Shown here: positions 13,201 to 31,400 of the stretch, one piece after another
Position numbering within the stretch: position 1 is the first letter of the stretch
How the letters are laid out: each line of letters opens with the position of its first letter
Assembly (NCBI GenBank): GCA_020086605.1
Contig: JACBWW010000091.1
Location: 344,006 to 408,005, forward strand
Direction of reading: 5' to 3'
DNA length: 64,000 nt
Source of the DNA: Lanius collurio
Lineage: Eukaryota; Chordata; Aves; Passeriformes; Laniidae
The notes under the pieces: generated by a model
The model's database searches: none
Seen by the model: only the letters and a program-made list of their open reading frames with translations
Told to the model about the DNA's origin: nothing
Position numbers and translations under genes: made by a program

Positions 13201-16200
13201 TTAAACCAGTGACGTTTGCTTCTGTGGCAGAACTCAATAAAAAACATGCAATGAGATCTTTTCATGGAATGTTTCTAGAAGACATTGACTTAATGAAGAA
13301 GAACTGCCATTTTTTATTTATTTATCTATAAGAAACCCAAAACCTTTGATGAAAATCTAACAGTAATTTCATCTTTCTTACCCTTTATGTTAATATTTAT
13401 GGAACTATAACTAAGTTTACAGGAGAGTAATGTAAAAGTTCTATGTAATTGTTAAAGGAATAATTGGATTAAAGCATATAATTACTGTGTAAACAACATA
13501 ATTACAGGACCAGTTGGGCAGGTAGGGTAACATTCCTTTCGGTGTAGCACAACCTTCTGTGCCTGGTACCATTTTCAAAGCACCCAGGCAAAGGAGCCTT
13601 TCGGGGTATGACATCATGGTATGTGGATCAGCTGGACACAGAGATGGCTCTGTTGGTCCCCTACAGCCAAGAACTATCCTGGGCTGTAAAGGGGTCAGCC
13701 AAAGGCAGCTTCACCTACACTGGGAAATAAAACCCCTGTGTTTTTTTATTCTGCACTTTAATAACCCACAGCCACTGAGAGGGACGTTTGGTCCTGTGTT
13801 AGGTAATAACTGCAAACACCAGATCAAGCGAAACCAGCAAGTTTCAAGCAGTGGAATTATAAATGTGGGAATAACAGAGAGCACTGAGTATAGCTCTGGA
13901 GAATTCAGAGTAGTGTGGCTTTGGAGAATTATTATCTAATTACTGTGCTTAGGATTTTGCAAGAATGAGTAATTTTGCTTGACTTCACCAACAACCATTC
14001 TTTTTAATTTTGATTCTTCAAGAATCCGAGGTCTGTTTTTCTCAATTCAGCCTGTTTTGGGTGACCCTGCTTGAGTTTAGTGGGGGTGGACAAGGGGATA
14101 TAAAGAGGTCCCTCCCAACCCTCAACCCCTCCATGCTTCTGTGAGTGTGGGAAATGATATGTGCAGAACTGAGGAAAAAGTCTGTGATGAGTAAAACCCA
14201 GCGGCACTCTGTGTATTTATATCTAAGCCTTTCTGAGAACATTTCAGTCCAATATGTCAGTTATTATTAGCTGTGTGTGACAGATGGGTGGGAGAGACTC
14301 CAGCAATCTGTTCTCTCTGAAACCCCACTGTAATTGGTAAAGCAGACACAGACTTTTTGCCTCACCTGACTCTCATTGGCTGCTTCAGAAACAGGATTAG
14401 GTCCTGAATCATCAATCCCACTTACAGATTGTGGGTCTTACTCAGTTAATTACATGGTAGTAAAGATTTGTGCGATAGGATTTTACCAAGTGGAACTTTT
14501 TCTACCTCCTCATGGTCCTTCCTCCTGAGGATGTGCTCTTCTCTTAAGCCTTCAATTTCCATTTCCAGATCTGTGGTTATAATGGTCATGCCATCGAGCT
14601 CCTTCCGCAGGTTCTCCACATCCAGCTGCACTCCCTGCCTGCGACACTTCTCGGCTTCGTATCTTTATGAGCAAAGAGAAGACACAACATGCGTGTTGAG
14701 AACTGCCTGATCCAGAGGAGTAGACTTGCTTACTCTATGTAGGGAACTAGAGAGAACAAACAACCAAAGAAACCAATTCTGTTCCTAACATATGTTATTT
14801 AAATATTTTTGAATAGTCTTAACAATAAAATTAGTTTCTTTTTTTTTGTATTTCACTTTCCTGAGTTTCTTTTTTTTTTTTTTGCATTTCACTTTCCTTT
14901 CTCCCTCGTAACTCCTCCTATATGGTAGGAAATAAAATTTCTTTTTTTCATCTCTCTTTTTGCATTTTAACATTCGCCAGATTGTGAAAGCTTTGAGAGC
15001 ACAATTCTCTGAAAAGAGTATCAGCAATCAGTGCTTGCTGTAGTTTTTCCAAAATGGTAACTTTTCAGCCCTTCAGAGAAACAAGAAAAATGTGATGGAA
15101 GCCAGTTACTAACATTCCTCTCTAACCTCTTGCAGTGTCTGTAGTGAGCCAAAGGCAGGGAGATGCTGCCGTGTCTTCCCTTGGGCCTGGGAAGCACTTT
15201 TTCTCCTCAGCATCTGTTTACTCCATATTTTATGGGCTCTATCGGTGCTTTGCCATTCACCCCATAAACTCAGACTGAGTCCCATCCCTCAAAGTAGTTC
15301 CACTGGTTCCTTTTGTGACACTGCTGACTGATAATGAAAGGCTGTCAGTGCTCAGGGTGTCCGAGTTTGTCACAATATAACCAAAAGCTGAGATATTTTT
15401 TTATAGCTGATCACCAGCTGCTGGAAATAAGACAAATCTTCCTGATTCCAAAGGAAGGTCTTACTTACAGGAGTGTCAAATCCTTTCCTTCAGAAAGACC
15501 TGCTGGAATGTTTTCTATCCAAGCATCTTGTCTTTTTTGTTGGTCTGAGAACTGTCTTTCAATGTACTGAAAATCAGACTGTACTGGGAGCCAGGGAGGG
15601 AACCATCCCAGTTACTGTGCACAGTGTACAGGACTCAAAGCAGAAGCTATAGAAGGACAGGTGTTCCCTGCAGAGCTGGACAGAAGAGGTGATAAATCCA
15701 GGAAATAGATTTGGGCTGGACTGGGAAGTGCAGTGCTTAGAGGGGATAATTTGTAATCCCAGATGACAGTTTTAAGTGCCTTTTGTCACAAGTATCAAGT
15801 GTCTACTGTCAAACCTGCTAGTCAGGACCTGTACTAAGTATCATAAACAGCGTGACTCAAGGTTCTTCAGCAATCATTTGTGGGTTTTATATCCTTTTGG
15901 GTTTTTTTCTCTGTTCTACATTGTTTTTATTCATCCAGTATCAACAAAAATCCTCAGTAAAATCACTTCCCTATTGGATTAGCAAGAAAAGCAGTGTTTA
16001 GTTTAATCCTCTTTCAGACCTAATGAGGAAACCAAAGAAGTGCTTACTTGAGCCTGAAGTCTTCAGTGGCCATGTTAGCGTTATCGATTTGTAAAAGGAT
16101 ACTGGCATTGGTGATCTTGCTATCCTCAATCTGGAAAACAGAGAATCCAACTGGAGAGTCAGGGTTGCCATGGGGTGACAGCAAATAATCTGTGCTGCTT

Positions 16201-19200
16201 TAGCCTCTTTGCTGCTCATAGGAAGCACCTAAATAATAGAATTTCCATGCTAAGGGGACCGCAGGAATAAAAGCAGTTCAGTTTCCTGATTCACTTAAGT
16301 GCTTTGCAATTTTTGTCCATAATCTTTCTTTACTATTTTTCTTACTTTTTTTGAAGGTATGAACCAGGAGGCATCATCATATTCCTGGCCAAGTAGAGGA
16401 CATGAATTACATTACACAAACTTCACGGTCTATTACAGAGTAACAGTCACTGCCTTCCTCTGGTTTTGAGACCGGATTCTGATCCTGCTCAGCGTTGCTG
16501 ACAAAGCTGCCTTGGGCATCTTTGGGGCAAATTTCAGTAAGAATCATTAAGCTGCGTCTGAGTATAATGAAAATGCTGGAATTTATGTTATGATAAGAAG
16601 GAGCCTGTGCATGAACACCTCGCTGAGCTGGTGTTGTGATGCACAGAAGGGATGGTGGCAGCGACTCACTGGCAGGACCCTAAACCCACCACAAGCTTCA
16701 GCCTGGAGTTACAGTCTCAACACCACTGGCATCTGGTTGTTGTGATCCATTCACTTATGCACCTATAGCTGCTCTGAATCAATCAGCAGCATGGAGTGAT
16801 TGATTCAGGTGTCTGATTTTGCTTTGGGATTTGAAAATTGCCCAAAAAGGTGCAGGATGAAGCACAACCTCATTCCTTTGGCATACTCAGCATGCACTGG
16901 GAAGTCTCATGTGTCCCTGATAACATGGAATAGCTTTTAACTATAGATCTGAATGTGAGAAGTTTAGTATTCAGTGCAAAATCTTTGAAAGAATTCCAAC
17001 AGGAACTCATACGTAATTATCAGGAAATCACAAATGCAGGGCATCATGTCCTTTTCTAACAGACAGGAAAGAGGAGTGTGGTCGCCATCCCACCAGCTAC
17101 CTTCCCTCAGCATCCACAGAGCAAACCAAGGGCACTGTGGCTGCACAAAAGTCATTTACCTTGGAGTAAACTTCCCACACCTCAATGAATCACAAAGAAA
17201 CAAGGAAATGACAAAATTCTCCTGAAGTGTCAAAGGTTCACCTCTGCAGTAAAGAAGAAGGTGCTGTGGAATGTTTAACTAATCTGCTAACAGACTGTGC
17301 ATTCCTGCACAATTAGCAGCACACCTCAGATACTGCCCTGGGACAAGATCAAGGCCAGCTCAAGAACTATAACAATACCGTGAAAGTGTGACTGCCTGGA
17401 ATTCGGTGTCAGAGAAGAGGCAATTCTTGAATCCAGCCTTGTAGAACATACAAGGCAATGAGGAAACAACACGAGTTCTTCAGCTGTGTGCCATGTACAG
17501 AATTGCTGTGTGTGTTATCTGGGCACTGGTCAGTGCTTTGCTCACTGCTGTGTGGCCCCTGCCACTCTGCAGCCAGCAGGAGATCTCACATGTGGCAATT
17601 ATCTCTTAATAGTCACATGGAATTCCTTACTGCATCCATCATGATGCAGTGGCTGCATCTTTAGTACCTGTCTGCAAACTGTCAGATAGCTTCATTAAGA
17701 ACTCACACATTATTGTATAGGAAATACACTCCAATTCCTTCTCAAAACAGCGATTTTCCAAGAAGGATTCCTGAAATGACTTTACCTCTCATGTCCTTTG
17801 TCCCATCTCCTGGAATGCTCTGTAGATCCCTTTGCTTATTTAGTGGCACAAGGTGTTTGAATGAGACAGTCACCTGAAGAGCAGGTGTTATTTCATTGTG
17901 AATCTAGATTAGAATGGAATCAGGCTGGAGCAAGGCTTTTCCCAAAATCTGTTGCTTTATCTTGCATGTTCATCCTGGATTCAGGTATCCAGGAGAGTGT
18001 GGTTAAAAATGTAGGACCCAAATGATTATATGCTTCCAAGTTCAGACAGGCAGCATATCATAGACATTCTGGATTATTTGCTATAGGACCCTAAATTTAA
18101 TCTAAATTTTATTTTGGGTGCTAAATTAGTATCACCTTTTAAATTAACATTTAATTAATTTAATTATGGTTAATAATTAGATGCTATATTTTCACTCATT
18201 TTACTGGCAGACATGCTGCTAATTGTAGTAATTTATAGAGAAAGTAAGAATTCTGGGTTCAGTCACTGGATTGTCACCTGTAAATTATCCTTTCCTGGAC
18301 TTTCCTTCCACATTCAGGACAGTCACCAGCCTCCAGGTGTCTGTGGCCAGGGACAGCTGTTTAGGGGGTGAGTGTTAAAAATAAGTGGTTTGGATACAAC
18401 TTATTGAAAAGTGAGGGCTTTACCCCAATCAGCATCATGGTTTTATGCTTATTGTCTTCCTAAATCTTTCTAATTTATTAATTCTAAATAAACCTGAACA
18501 CCGATATGTTCTTGATGAACAAATTTTTATTTCTCTCTCTGTTAAAAAGGAAAGAGACCAAGTGCCAGGTCTGGGGACAGTGACCTTTCTTTATCCTTAA
18601 AACAGAAATGGGTGATGACAGTTCTGGCTCTCTGTACACAGGCTGTGGTCGGAGCACCTCATCTACTGCCTGGAGGCAACACTTTTAACTGTGAGCATGG
18701 AGTTTGATTAAGTCCCTGGCCCCATTCAGCAAAGATGGGAATTAACACCATTTCAAAGCTTTTTTGAAAAGAATTTCTCAGGATCTTGAGAATGCCGAGT
18801 AATTGTATTATAAAAAGTGGAGGGCAAACGACAGCATTGCTTTTGGAAGAGCTTTGGGTTTTGCCCCATATGGGTATGTAAAGTTAATTGCACTGATTAG
18901 TCACACAGATGGTTATAGTGCTAAGGATGTTCATTATGAATACAGATTAATATTATGCTTAAATTTGAAGACACGTGAGTTTGGGAGATTGAAAGAATTA
19001 CTGTTGAACATTAATATTAACTACTGGCAGGAACCAGAAATTCTCCTTTTAATTATAGTGAAAACATCCACAAGGAATTTGTCACTGCTATTTTCTTAAT
19101 TACAGTGAAGTATTTTTCCATCTGATTACATAAGCTCATTGGTCCCAAAACTCCTGTAGTTTCATTGTCTGCTAGCACAGGAATCAAAGAGCTGGAATGC

Positions 19201-20009
19201 CCCAGTCTGTCTGGAGACAGCGGCAGGAGAGGGGCAGGCTCTGCACTCCTGCTTTGTAATTTGCTCGATACCTGTGCAGTCAAAAAGACCAAGTTCTGCC
19301 AGCCACAGTTACTCAAAGCCCAGTTTCAGTGCAGAAAGGAACACTTGGCAGCACACGGCTCCCTTTATCCTGCCAGGCTCTGCAGAATCCCCCTTGCCTC
19401 CTTCCAGCCTTTCTCGTGCCTAATCTCCTTGTGAACACAAAGAATGTTTATGCTCAGGTCCTGCAACTACCTTCCTGAGGATTTCTAACATTTCCAAGGT
19501 TTTATTTAACTTCTTTAAAGGAAAGCCATTAGCATAAAGGAGAACCCAGATTCCTTAGAAGAGCACAGAATGACACAGTCCCAGCTCTGACTTACCTGTC
19601 TTTGCATGTCAGTGACGTTTTGCTCGTACTGGTTGAAGTCATGCCTCTTTCCATGAGACTTTGTCCTGTGCCACTCAAGGATGCAGCTCTCCAGCTGAGC
19701 GTTGGCTGCTTCCAAGGCACGGACCTTGTCCAGGTAGGCAGCCAAGCGCTCATTCAGGTTCTGCATAGTCTGTTTCTCATTCCCACCCAGGAAGATGCTC
19801 TCCCCATAGTGCTCGCCGAAGCCTCCCCAGGGTGCCCCTCCTGCAGCCAGCCAGAAGGGTCTGGCCGGGGAGAAGGAGGGATGTGTGCTGCTGGCACCAC
19901 CATCTGCACTTGATGCTCTGTAAGAAGTTCCTTGCTGGGCCAAACCACACCCTGAACTACCCCTGAGGGACCCAGAAAAAAACTGGAAAGGGCCTTGGCT
20001 GGTGCTCAT
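10237..20009 (-). CDS. KRT23: Keratin, type I cytoskeletal 23 (complete, 8 coding exons)
   Basis: Acidic keratin of 430 aa (human is 422). Coding exons: 20009-19596, 16130-16048, 14662-14506, 13039-12878, 12785-12660, 11916-11696, 11017-10992, 10340-10237. All junctions are GT/AG, phases agree, and exons 2-6 are the family's 83, 157, 162, 126 and 221 nt. Head is about residues 1-76, rod 77-384, tail 385-430. Helix start reads [15 protein letters not shown] instead of the usual [15 protein letters not shown]. Helix end reads GIKTRLEKEISTYRLLLEG. Diagnostic KRT23 features are ILEWHR with DFNQYEQNVTDMQ in linker L1, DFKVNVKV opening exon 4, LDNWYKEQ closing it, and the tail KLKAIVHDSVNGEVVSSTINEI. 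The start at MSTSQG was chosen by head length. The open frame runs further upstream, so the first residues are the weakest part. In mammals KRT23 is an inducible epithelial keratin, a likely partner of simple-epithelial type II keratins. Confidence 0.92.
13096..13134 (-). mobile_element. Tiny CR1-like 3' end remnant in KRT23 intron 3
   Basis: TCATAGAGCCACAGAATCCC followed by AGAGTGGTTTAGGAGGGA resembles the extreme 3' end of CR1 in reverse orientation, for about 39 bp only. It lies just upstream of KRT23 exon 4, inside intron 3. It is too short to be certain. Confidence 0.35.
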
Positions 20010-20084
20010 GCTTAGCTCTGTGTGAATCGAACCCCAGGTTTGGCTGCCTAGCACTGAGCAGCCTCTTTGCCTTCCCTGGGCAGC

Positions 20085-20090
20085 TTTATG
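20085..20090 (-). promoter_or_regulatory. Possible TATA-like element of KRT23
   Basis: CATAAA on the minus strand (GGCATAAAGC), about 76 bp before the chosen ATG. This is the same spacing as in the neighbouring keratins, and KRT19 uses the same CATAAA variant. A second CATAAA lies at about 20183-20188, so the true core promoter is uncertain. Confidence 0.35.
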
Positions 20091-20199
20091 CCTTTTCCTG
20101 TGGGAGTTTCCCTTCGATGAATGACTACAGCAACAAGATTGTGTCATCACGAAACGTGCTTCCTCTTGGTCAATTCTGAAGCATTTATGAGCCTGCACA

Positions 20200-23100
20200 C
20201 TGTTGTTGTTTGGAATCAGCCACATACCGGCTTGCTTTCCTTTCGCTTGTTTGGGTTTTTTTTTTTTTTCTTTTTCTTTTCATATGATAATAGTGAGGTG
20301 TGGCCAAAATCCGTAGGTGTGGAACAGGATCAGCTCTGCCTCAGACTTCTCTCTAACCCTGTAGTTAGTATGTTATGTTTTCCTGCACATGAAGGGAATA
20401 AACGGGGAGCTGGGGCAGGGATGGGGTTCTGCAGATACTTTCTGTTGTAATTCTCAGGCTGTAGAATTACAGCAGCCCGTGGATCCTCAGACCAGTGGAT
20501 TCTCTAATGCAGTGTGTCCTATCAGCTGTCAAACAGCTTTGCGACCAAACGGCTTCAGCCTGTGGGAGACAGGAGGCTTTCATGAGGTCATCCAGCTTCT
20601 AAACTGAAAAAACCTCCAGTCCAGAGTCAGTAATGCCCAGCTGTTCCCTTCAGCTGCCCATTTCCAGGGGAAATACATGAGAATTAGATACTTTTCTCAT
20701 GGTTTTCTCATGATTTGAGGTACAGTCCTGTTTCAGTGACCTTGTTTCAATAGGAGCAATGCAGGGATTTCTTGCTGTTTCCAGCATTAATACTATTAAG
20801 ATATTTATCTTAGCCATAGAAAATATTTACACTTGGAATTTGTAACAGCACTCAAAAGATTCAAGTGACTACCAGCTCTAAAAATTGACCTGGCAATCAT
20901 GCAGGAATTGTCTTTCTGTCAAACTTTATCTGTCAAACAGGGAAAGGTCAAGCATGGCTGTTGCAGATTGTCCTATTCCTCATGCTGGTAAAGGGCACCG
21001 GAGTGATCCCATGGCAGCTGCTGGGTTTGGTGGGTTTGCCTTGTCTTGTTCTAGTCCATGACTGAGGGATGAGATAGAGGGGGAAGATTTGGGAGGAGGC
21101 AGGAAGCTGAGTGGGCACAGACTCTCCCAGAAATGCTGCAGCTGGTTTCCTTACCTAGGTGAAGGCTAAACCCTTCCCCAGGGTTCTGCCTTGGCCCTGC
21201 TGCTCATCTTTACTGGTGAGGTCAGGGAGACTGCACGGAGCAGAGTTACACTGACCTGGGAGAAATACGAAGGGATGTATTTTTCGCTGTTTGTTTTATT
21301 TGGAATGCTGCATCAACAAGGAAATGTTTCACTCCAGCTTCCCTGGTACCTCCTGGCCCCATTCCTGACGGAGCAGGATTGGGGCTCCTCCTTGTGGCTC
21401 GGGCTCGGCTCTGCTCAACACCTGCTCCTTTCCCCAGCTCCCTTTACACTGAGCCTCCTCTTCCTAACTCAGACACTTCCTTCTGTAGAAATCCTGTCAT
21501 TTGTTACTATGTGGGGAAAGCAATCACTGAAAATAGGGTTTTCCAGTGAGTACAATGTTTGGCTCTCCCCAAATATTCTGGTTACAGCCACTATCCATAG
21601 CTGCAGTCTGGGGTCAGCCCTGCTGCTAGACACAGGGGTGAGCGTGAAGAACCAGACAAAAACTGAGGGCCTAACTTGAAAAAAACCCCTCCAGATTATA
21701 ATAGAACTGATGATATCCTGCAGATCTCACCAGAGATAAATTTCAGACTGAATTTTTAGTTTAGCAAGCTGATGTCTATGAACTACACACTGAAATGGAA
21801 TTACACATGTATGTACAGAATAGAATGTGAAATAAAATTAATCCTTAGTTTCACCTGAAATTACTCCATGACATTCCCACCCTGCCTGGCAGTGAGGCTG
21901 GCAATGTGAGAGACCACAGAGTCTCTGTCCTAAGAATATCATGGAATTACCACATCACAAAAACCAGCACTGTATTTTCTCTTGAAAGTAATCCAAAGTA
22001 CATCTGGAACATGGGAAGTGCTTCCCCTGAAGCTCAGCCTTTCCAAACTGGAAAAGATGCCACACAGTTTTGATCCACACATGTTGAGGATCCATGAAGA
22101 AGACCAAACAACTTACTTCAAAATCTGACAAGACTCTTCATCAGGCTGCAGTGCTGAATTTGGGTTTAGTGACCTCTTTAATCCATAATAGAGAATGGAA
22201 GTGACACTCGGATAAAGGAAATAAACTGTTGTCAGCAGATGGCACCCTTGGATGGGGACTTCTCTGCTCCCTGGGAGATGGGTGCTGCTCTGAAGTCCCG
22301 GCTTGTTTCACCTGGGAATCATGCTTGTTTGACTGAATTGGAACATGGGAAGCAAACTGAGCTGCATTTTTGGCTGCAGTTTAAATACAGGCAGAATATT
22401 TTGACAACTACATTGTACAGCCCAATGTCCTGCAACAATCACTGACTGACTCAACTCCTCCATTCAGAATACAAATGGGTGGATAGCTGCCTATGGCTGT
22501 AGGAATTCCTTCTCTTGCTGTTTAAGTGATACAAACAATAGTCACCTAGCTTTTGGATCAGGAAAAAATATCATTTGTACCATTCAGTTTTCCTCTCTGG
22601 TGGTTTGTGATGTTGCTTTGCTGCAGTTTGCCAGAACCTCTTCCGAGCTCCTTGCAGTGGGAATGCTGGCAGGATGTGCATTTCTTACCAACTGCACCAA
22701 TGATTCTGCAGCCTCACTCATGGCCTGGTCAGCAATGCCAGCAATGTACATTTCTTTTTCTTAATTATCAGAAAATAGGAGACACAAAAATAGTGTCTCT
22801 AAGGAGGTTGGAAGGGAAATAAAATATGTAATTTTAGAAATGATATAATTTTTGCAGATACTGTAATGTGGATTGAATGCCCAGTGATGGGGCTAAGGAT
22901 GCCTTTTCCAAACACATTATGTGAGCAAAGTATGGTGTTTAGGTAACTGCTCGGTGGCTTCTGGGATTCACCAGGCTTTTGAAAGTCAATTCCACTGGTG
23001 GGGATTTGTAGCTGGGAGAAGGTGGTGTGGCTAAAACAGAAGCCACATCACTGACATGGGCTGGGGACCTTCTTCCTGATGGATGAAAACCAAAATAGTC

Positions 23101-23560
23101 ACAGCAAACTCTGAGCAATTTGTTTCACCTGGATTGTGCCTGCTGCTTCCTTAGGAGCTGAGGGAATTTGCCTTGGTGCTGTTGGCAGTGCAGGAACACA
23201 AATATACACATGGAAAAATACCAGTTTTTCAAAGGTGCATTCTATTGTGCATGAATTGCAACCCCATTGTGCCCTTGGAATTGAGAACAGAGATCTTCAG
23301 GATTTTTTATGTTATCTTCTCTGTTTTTAACTTATATCAGCTTCAGATGGCTGGCAGAATCTAGTGGCACTTTGTATGTCCATTCATCGCCATCTTTATT
23401 ACTATTTTTAAAGTTATGGTTGCTATTGCTGTTGACATTCCCAGAGTATCCCTTGGCTGGGTTCCAGCAGCCCATGGTGGGAGGGCCTATGGACTGTGTG
23501 GCAGTGCCACAATGGCTCCAAAAACCACCATTAGACTGGATTTATTTGCAGAAGCAGAAC
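20200..23560. other. Intergenic region between KRT23 and KRT15-like
   Basis: About 3.3 kb covering the KRT23 upstream region and the space beyond the KRT15-like 3' end. A pyrimidine tract (mostly T) sits at about 20256-20280. No coding exon, RNA gene or repeat family is recognised. Control elements for KRT23 would be expected here, but none can be named from sequence alone. Confidence 0.6.
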
Positions 23561-23566
23561 AGAAAC

Positions 23567-23572
23567 TTTATT
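23567..23572 (-). terminator. Poly(A) signal of the KRT15-like gene
   Basis: AATAAA on the minus strand, 207 bp past the stop codon. A second AATAAA lies at 23541-23546. Either could be used. Confidence 0.7.
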
Positions 23573-23778
23573 GTTAGGACACAATAGAGCACCAGCAGAA
23601 AACAGGCTTGGCATCTCCAACCCAGCGAGCCAATGCTCATGTACAAAGGCAGAGCAAATCTAAGGAAAGACATTCTTGTATACATTCTTGTGATTTGGGG
23701 AAGTGAAGGGCTCTTTCTCTCAGCATTAGCCAGTGTGGAGGCTGCACTGGGTCCAGGCAGGCATTTGGTATTTCTGTA

Positions 23779-28310
<4,532 letters not shown>

Positions 28311-28394
28311 GGCTGTAGCACGAGAAGGAGCAAAGGTCAGTTAAGCAGCCTGGCAAGAGAAGAGATCCTGTGCCTTCACTGCCTTGGTGCCTCT

Positions 28395-28400
28395 TTTATA
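28395..28400 (-). promoter_or_regulatory. TATA box of the KRT15-like gene
   Basis: TATAAA on the minus strand (GGGTATAAAAGAGG), 85-90 bp before the ATG at 28310. The context and spacing are typical of keratin promoters. Confidence 0.75.
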
Positions 28401-28419
28401 CCCTCCTGATCGGGTGTTG

Positions 28420-31400
28420 GGAGGCAAACCCCACTGCAGCCCTCCCTCCAAAATTTCTCCTCCCTAGAGGTGAGGCCAACTATGATGACATTCCTGACAA
28501 GCAGTGCTGGCAGCACATCGCAGGGGCTTGGGCTTGGGGTTTCTTTTTTAATTAAACAAAAGGCATGAATCAGATGATGTTTTTTCTTCAGGCTATAGTT
28601 CTGAAACTTGGAGTTTACTTCTCTGACATTTAAGAATGGAAAAACAAAGTGAGTTCAGCCCCACCCACCTGCCTATTTACAATGCTCACCATGGCTACGT
28701 TCAGAAAATCAACTTTTTCTAAAAATGAAGTTTAAACAAAATTCTCCTTTTGTTGAAAAATGTGTACTCATCTCTTCCTCTCACCATTATTCCTTCTTTT
28801 CTATCTGCATTTTTTCCCTGTAAAATTTTGAAATTGAATTTGAAATGTTCTTAGTCTTGATTTTTTCTTGGAACCAAAAATTTAGATTTTGGAGTCTAAA
28901 TTTTTAGTACAAAAAGCATCTATTCATGGCATTGTGTGAAGGACAATCAGCATCCATTGGTGTGCAAGGGAGAGTGGGGAGAGTAAATTTATTAATGGCT
29001 GTGAAATAGTCCAGAAGGGTAACAAAAGACTGAAATAACTCAGTTAAAAGAGGAAATGTGGGAGGACTAAGATCCTGTTATTTTGGAAAATGTAAAGAGA
29101 ATGAGTTTAAGATAACACTGTTATCTGAGAGCAATACATGTGTTTAATGCCAATGTGCACTAGGAAATGGAGTAATATTTAAAAATAAGTCTTGAGAAAC
29201 ACTTAGAGGGGTCACCTTAATCCTTCATTTAAAGCGGGGGTTTGAAACAGAAATAGATTGCAGAGATAATAAATTGCCAGTGAAATTCAGGAGTTCAGTC
29301 CTCCAGCCCTGCTCGCACTGCACAACCATGGGAAGGCAGATGTGGGAGGTGTGTGAGGGAGCGTGAGCTGCCCGTGTGCCCTGCTGGGGCTGGGGTGTGT
29401 GAGGAGTGTGGCAGTTGCCAGGAGTTTGCAGAGCACCCCGTTCTCTGTACAACACCAGGACTTCAAACAAAGCTTAAGGAAGAAAACTGATATGTTTGCT
29501 ACAAGCATCATAAGGAGAACATTGTTTTTAGCACGGTTTTGACAGTACAGAAACTGAGCTTAGAACTCAGGATGGGGATTTCAGATAAACTTGAGGCTCA
29601 CAGGAGTCGTTGGAATAAGCCAAGGGGGTTTCTGACACTTCCAGTTGAGTTGTTAATGCAGGTGCAGGGAATGTGCAGCCTTTTCCCTTGGAGATGTGCA
29701 CTTGGGGGGGAAGAAATGGCAGTCCAGCTGTGCTGTGCCCTTACAGGCTGGCTCTGGGCACGGCCACTCACTCCAGGCTGAGCAGAGCACTCGGGTGGGT
29801 GTTCACCGCTCTGGAAACGTGTTTCAAACTGAACCTGGCCCTTTGCCACAGCCCTTCAGTTTTGCTGCTGAGCAGATTAATGGTTTGTGCACCTTGCCAG
29901 ATCCCTGTGTCTCTGAGGGCTGGTGGCTCAGAAAACAAGTTCAAACAAGCCCTCCTGAAGATAAAAAATAGTCTTAAAGACCCCTGTAATGTCAATGCCC
30001 TGAAGTGTGTGCACTGCCAGGGGCTGTTCAACAGAGAGACCCCGCAATAAGCAAATCATGTTCCATTAAAAAAACCTAAACCAAACAAACTAGCAAAAGC
30101 ACTTCTAAAAAATGCCACAAAATTTAGTAGGAAACTTTGGGGAATTTTCGTTCAGTCTTCTTTCACTCAGGCTTGATAACTCCTGTGGAAGGTCACTGGT
30201 GAAACACACTTTGCTGCTTTCCAACATGCCCCAGGCTTCATGCTGGATCAGTATCAGATGAATGCTTACAAAAACCTGGTAGCAGATAAAAGCTATTTGT
30301 TTCTGTCGAATATTTACCATTGGGAAACTAAATAAATCAAGCAGCCAATACAGACCATGCCCCATAAAATAATTTAGACAATTATTTCTACAGCATTTTC
30401 TCCTTACAGGCTGTACAAGGAAATAGAAGCCAATCACCTGCTGAAGTAAAATTAAACAAAAAAAAACAAAAAAAACTTTTTCAAGCTTATGCCTTTATTC
30501 TGGTCTCACTACCTTTGCTTGGAGATTCCTTTTTCAATGTCTTGACACACAGACTCCTCCTTTGCACAGTCTCAGCATTGGACCTGTGGTACCTCAGCTC
30601 CTTGGTTTGTCATCTTCCACAGAGCTTTCCTGGAAGACATTCCCTGACATGTCTGTGCTACACAAACTCTTTTGTTACCTCTGCTGTGGGATTAACGGAG
30701 CTGACACACTCCAGCCCCTCCTCTCAGGACAGCAAGTTCCAGTCAAGCAGCAGCTTGTTTGTCATCTCAGTGATCACTCTATGAGTGATAGAACTATCAC
30801 TCAGAGAAGACATGACATACCTTTAGAAAACACTTTTTTTCTGAATCAGACTCTAAAATTATAGTGTCTGAGTGATTTATATTAAACATTTCACCAGAAA
30901 TCCTTCCTTGCCCTACAGATACAGGAGAAAATCAATAAATTTATTAAAAAAAATTATAAAATAAAATTAAAACTAATGCATTAAAACAAGAATTCAGGTT
31001 TTTATTCAGCTTACATTCTTAGACCATGAGAATTTCTTGTCAGACTTGCACATCTGCAGCTGGATCATACCAGAAATCTGCACCAGTGGCCTCTCACACT
31101 CACTGGTTTTGTCACATGAACTTGCTCTCAGGGAATGGGATTTGGAGCTGTTTGTTCTTTAATCTAGGGAGGTTTCCAGGTCTCAGTGTTGTAGGGAATA
31201 AGTTTGGTACAAAGCATGTGTTAATGTGTCTGCACTCAGCAACTGCCTGTACCGAATGCCCAAGAGTTTCTTCTGGCTCTTCCAGAAGTGAACCCCACAG
31301 AAATGGGTGAGCTGCTGAAGGATCCCCTGCACCCTGTGTGCCTCTCAGGCCACGGTTCTCTTTGATTCTGCCCATCTTTTCCTCTGTTCTCTCCATCTTG

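Noticed and set aside
20010..20225. Longer N-terminus for KRT23
   Set aside because: The frame is open upstream, but the extension would cover the TATA-like element and make the head far longer than in other KRT23 proteins.
30490..31010. AATAAA words in the KRT15-KRT19 interval as the end of another gene
   Set aside because: No keratin exon or splice-site set lies upstream of them, and the area is AT-rich.
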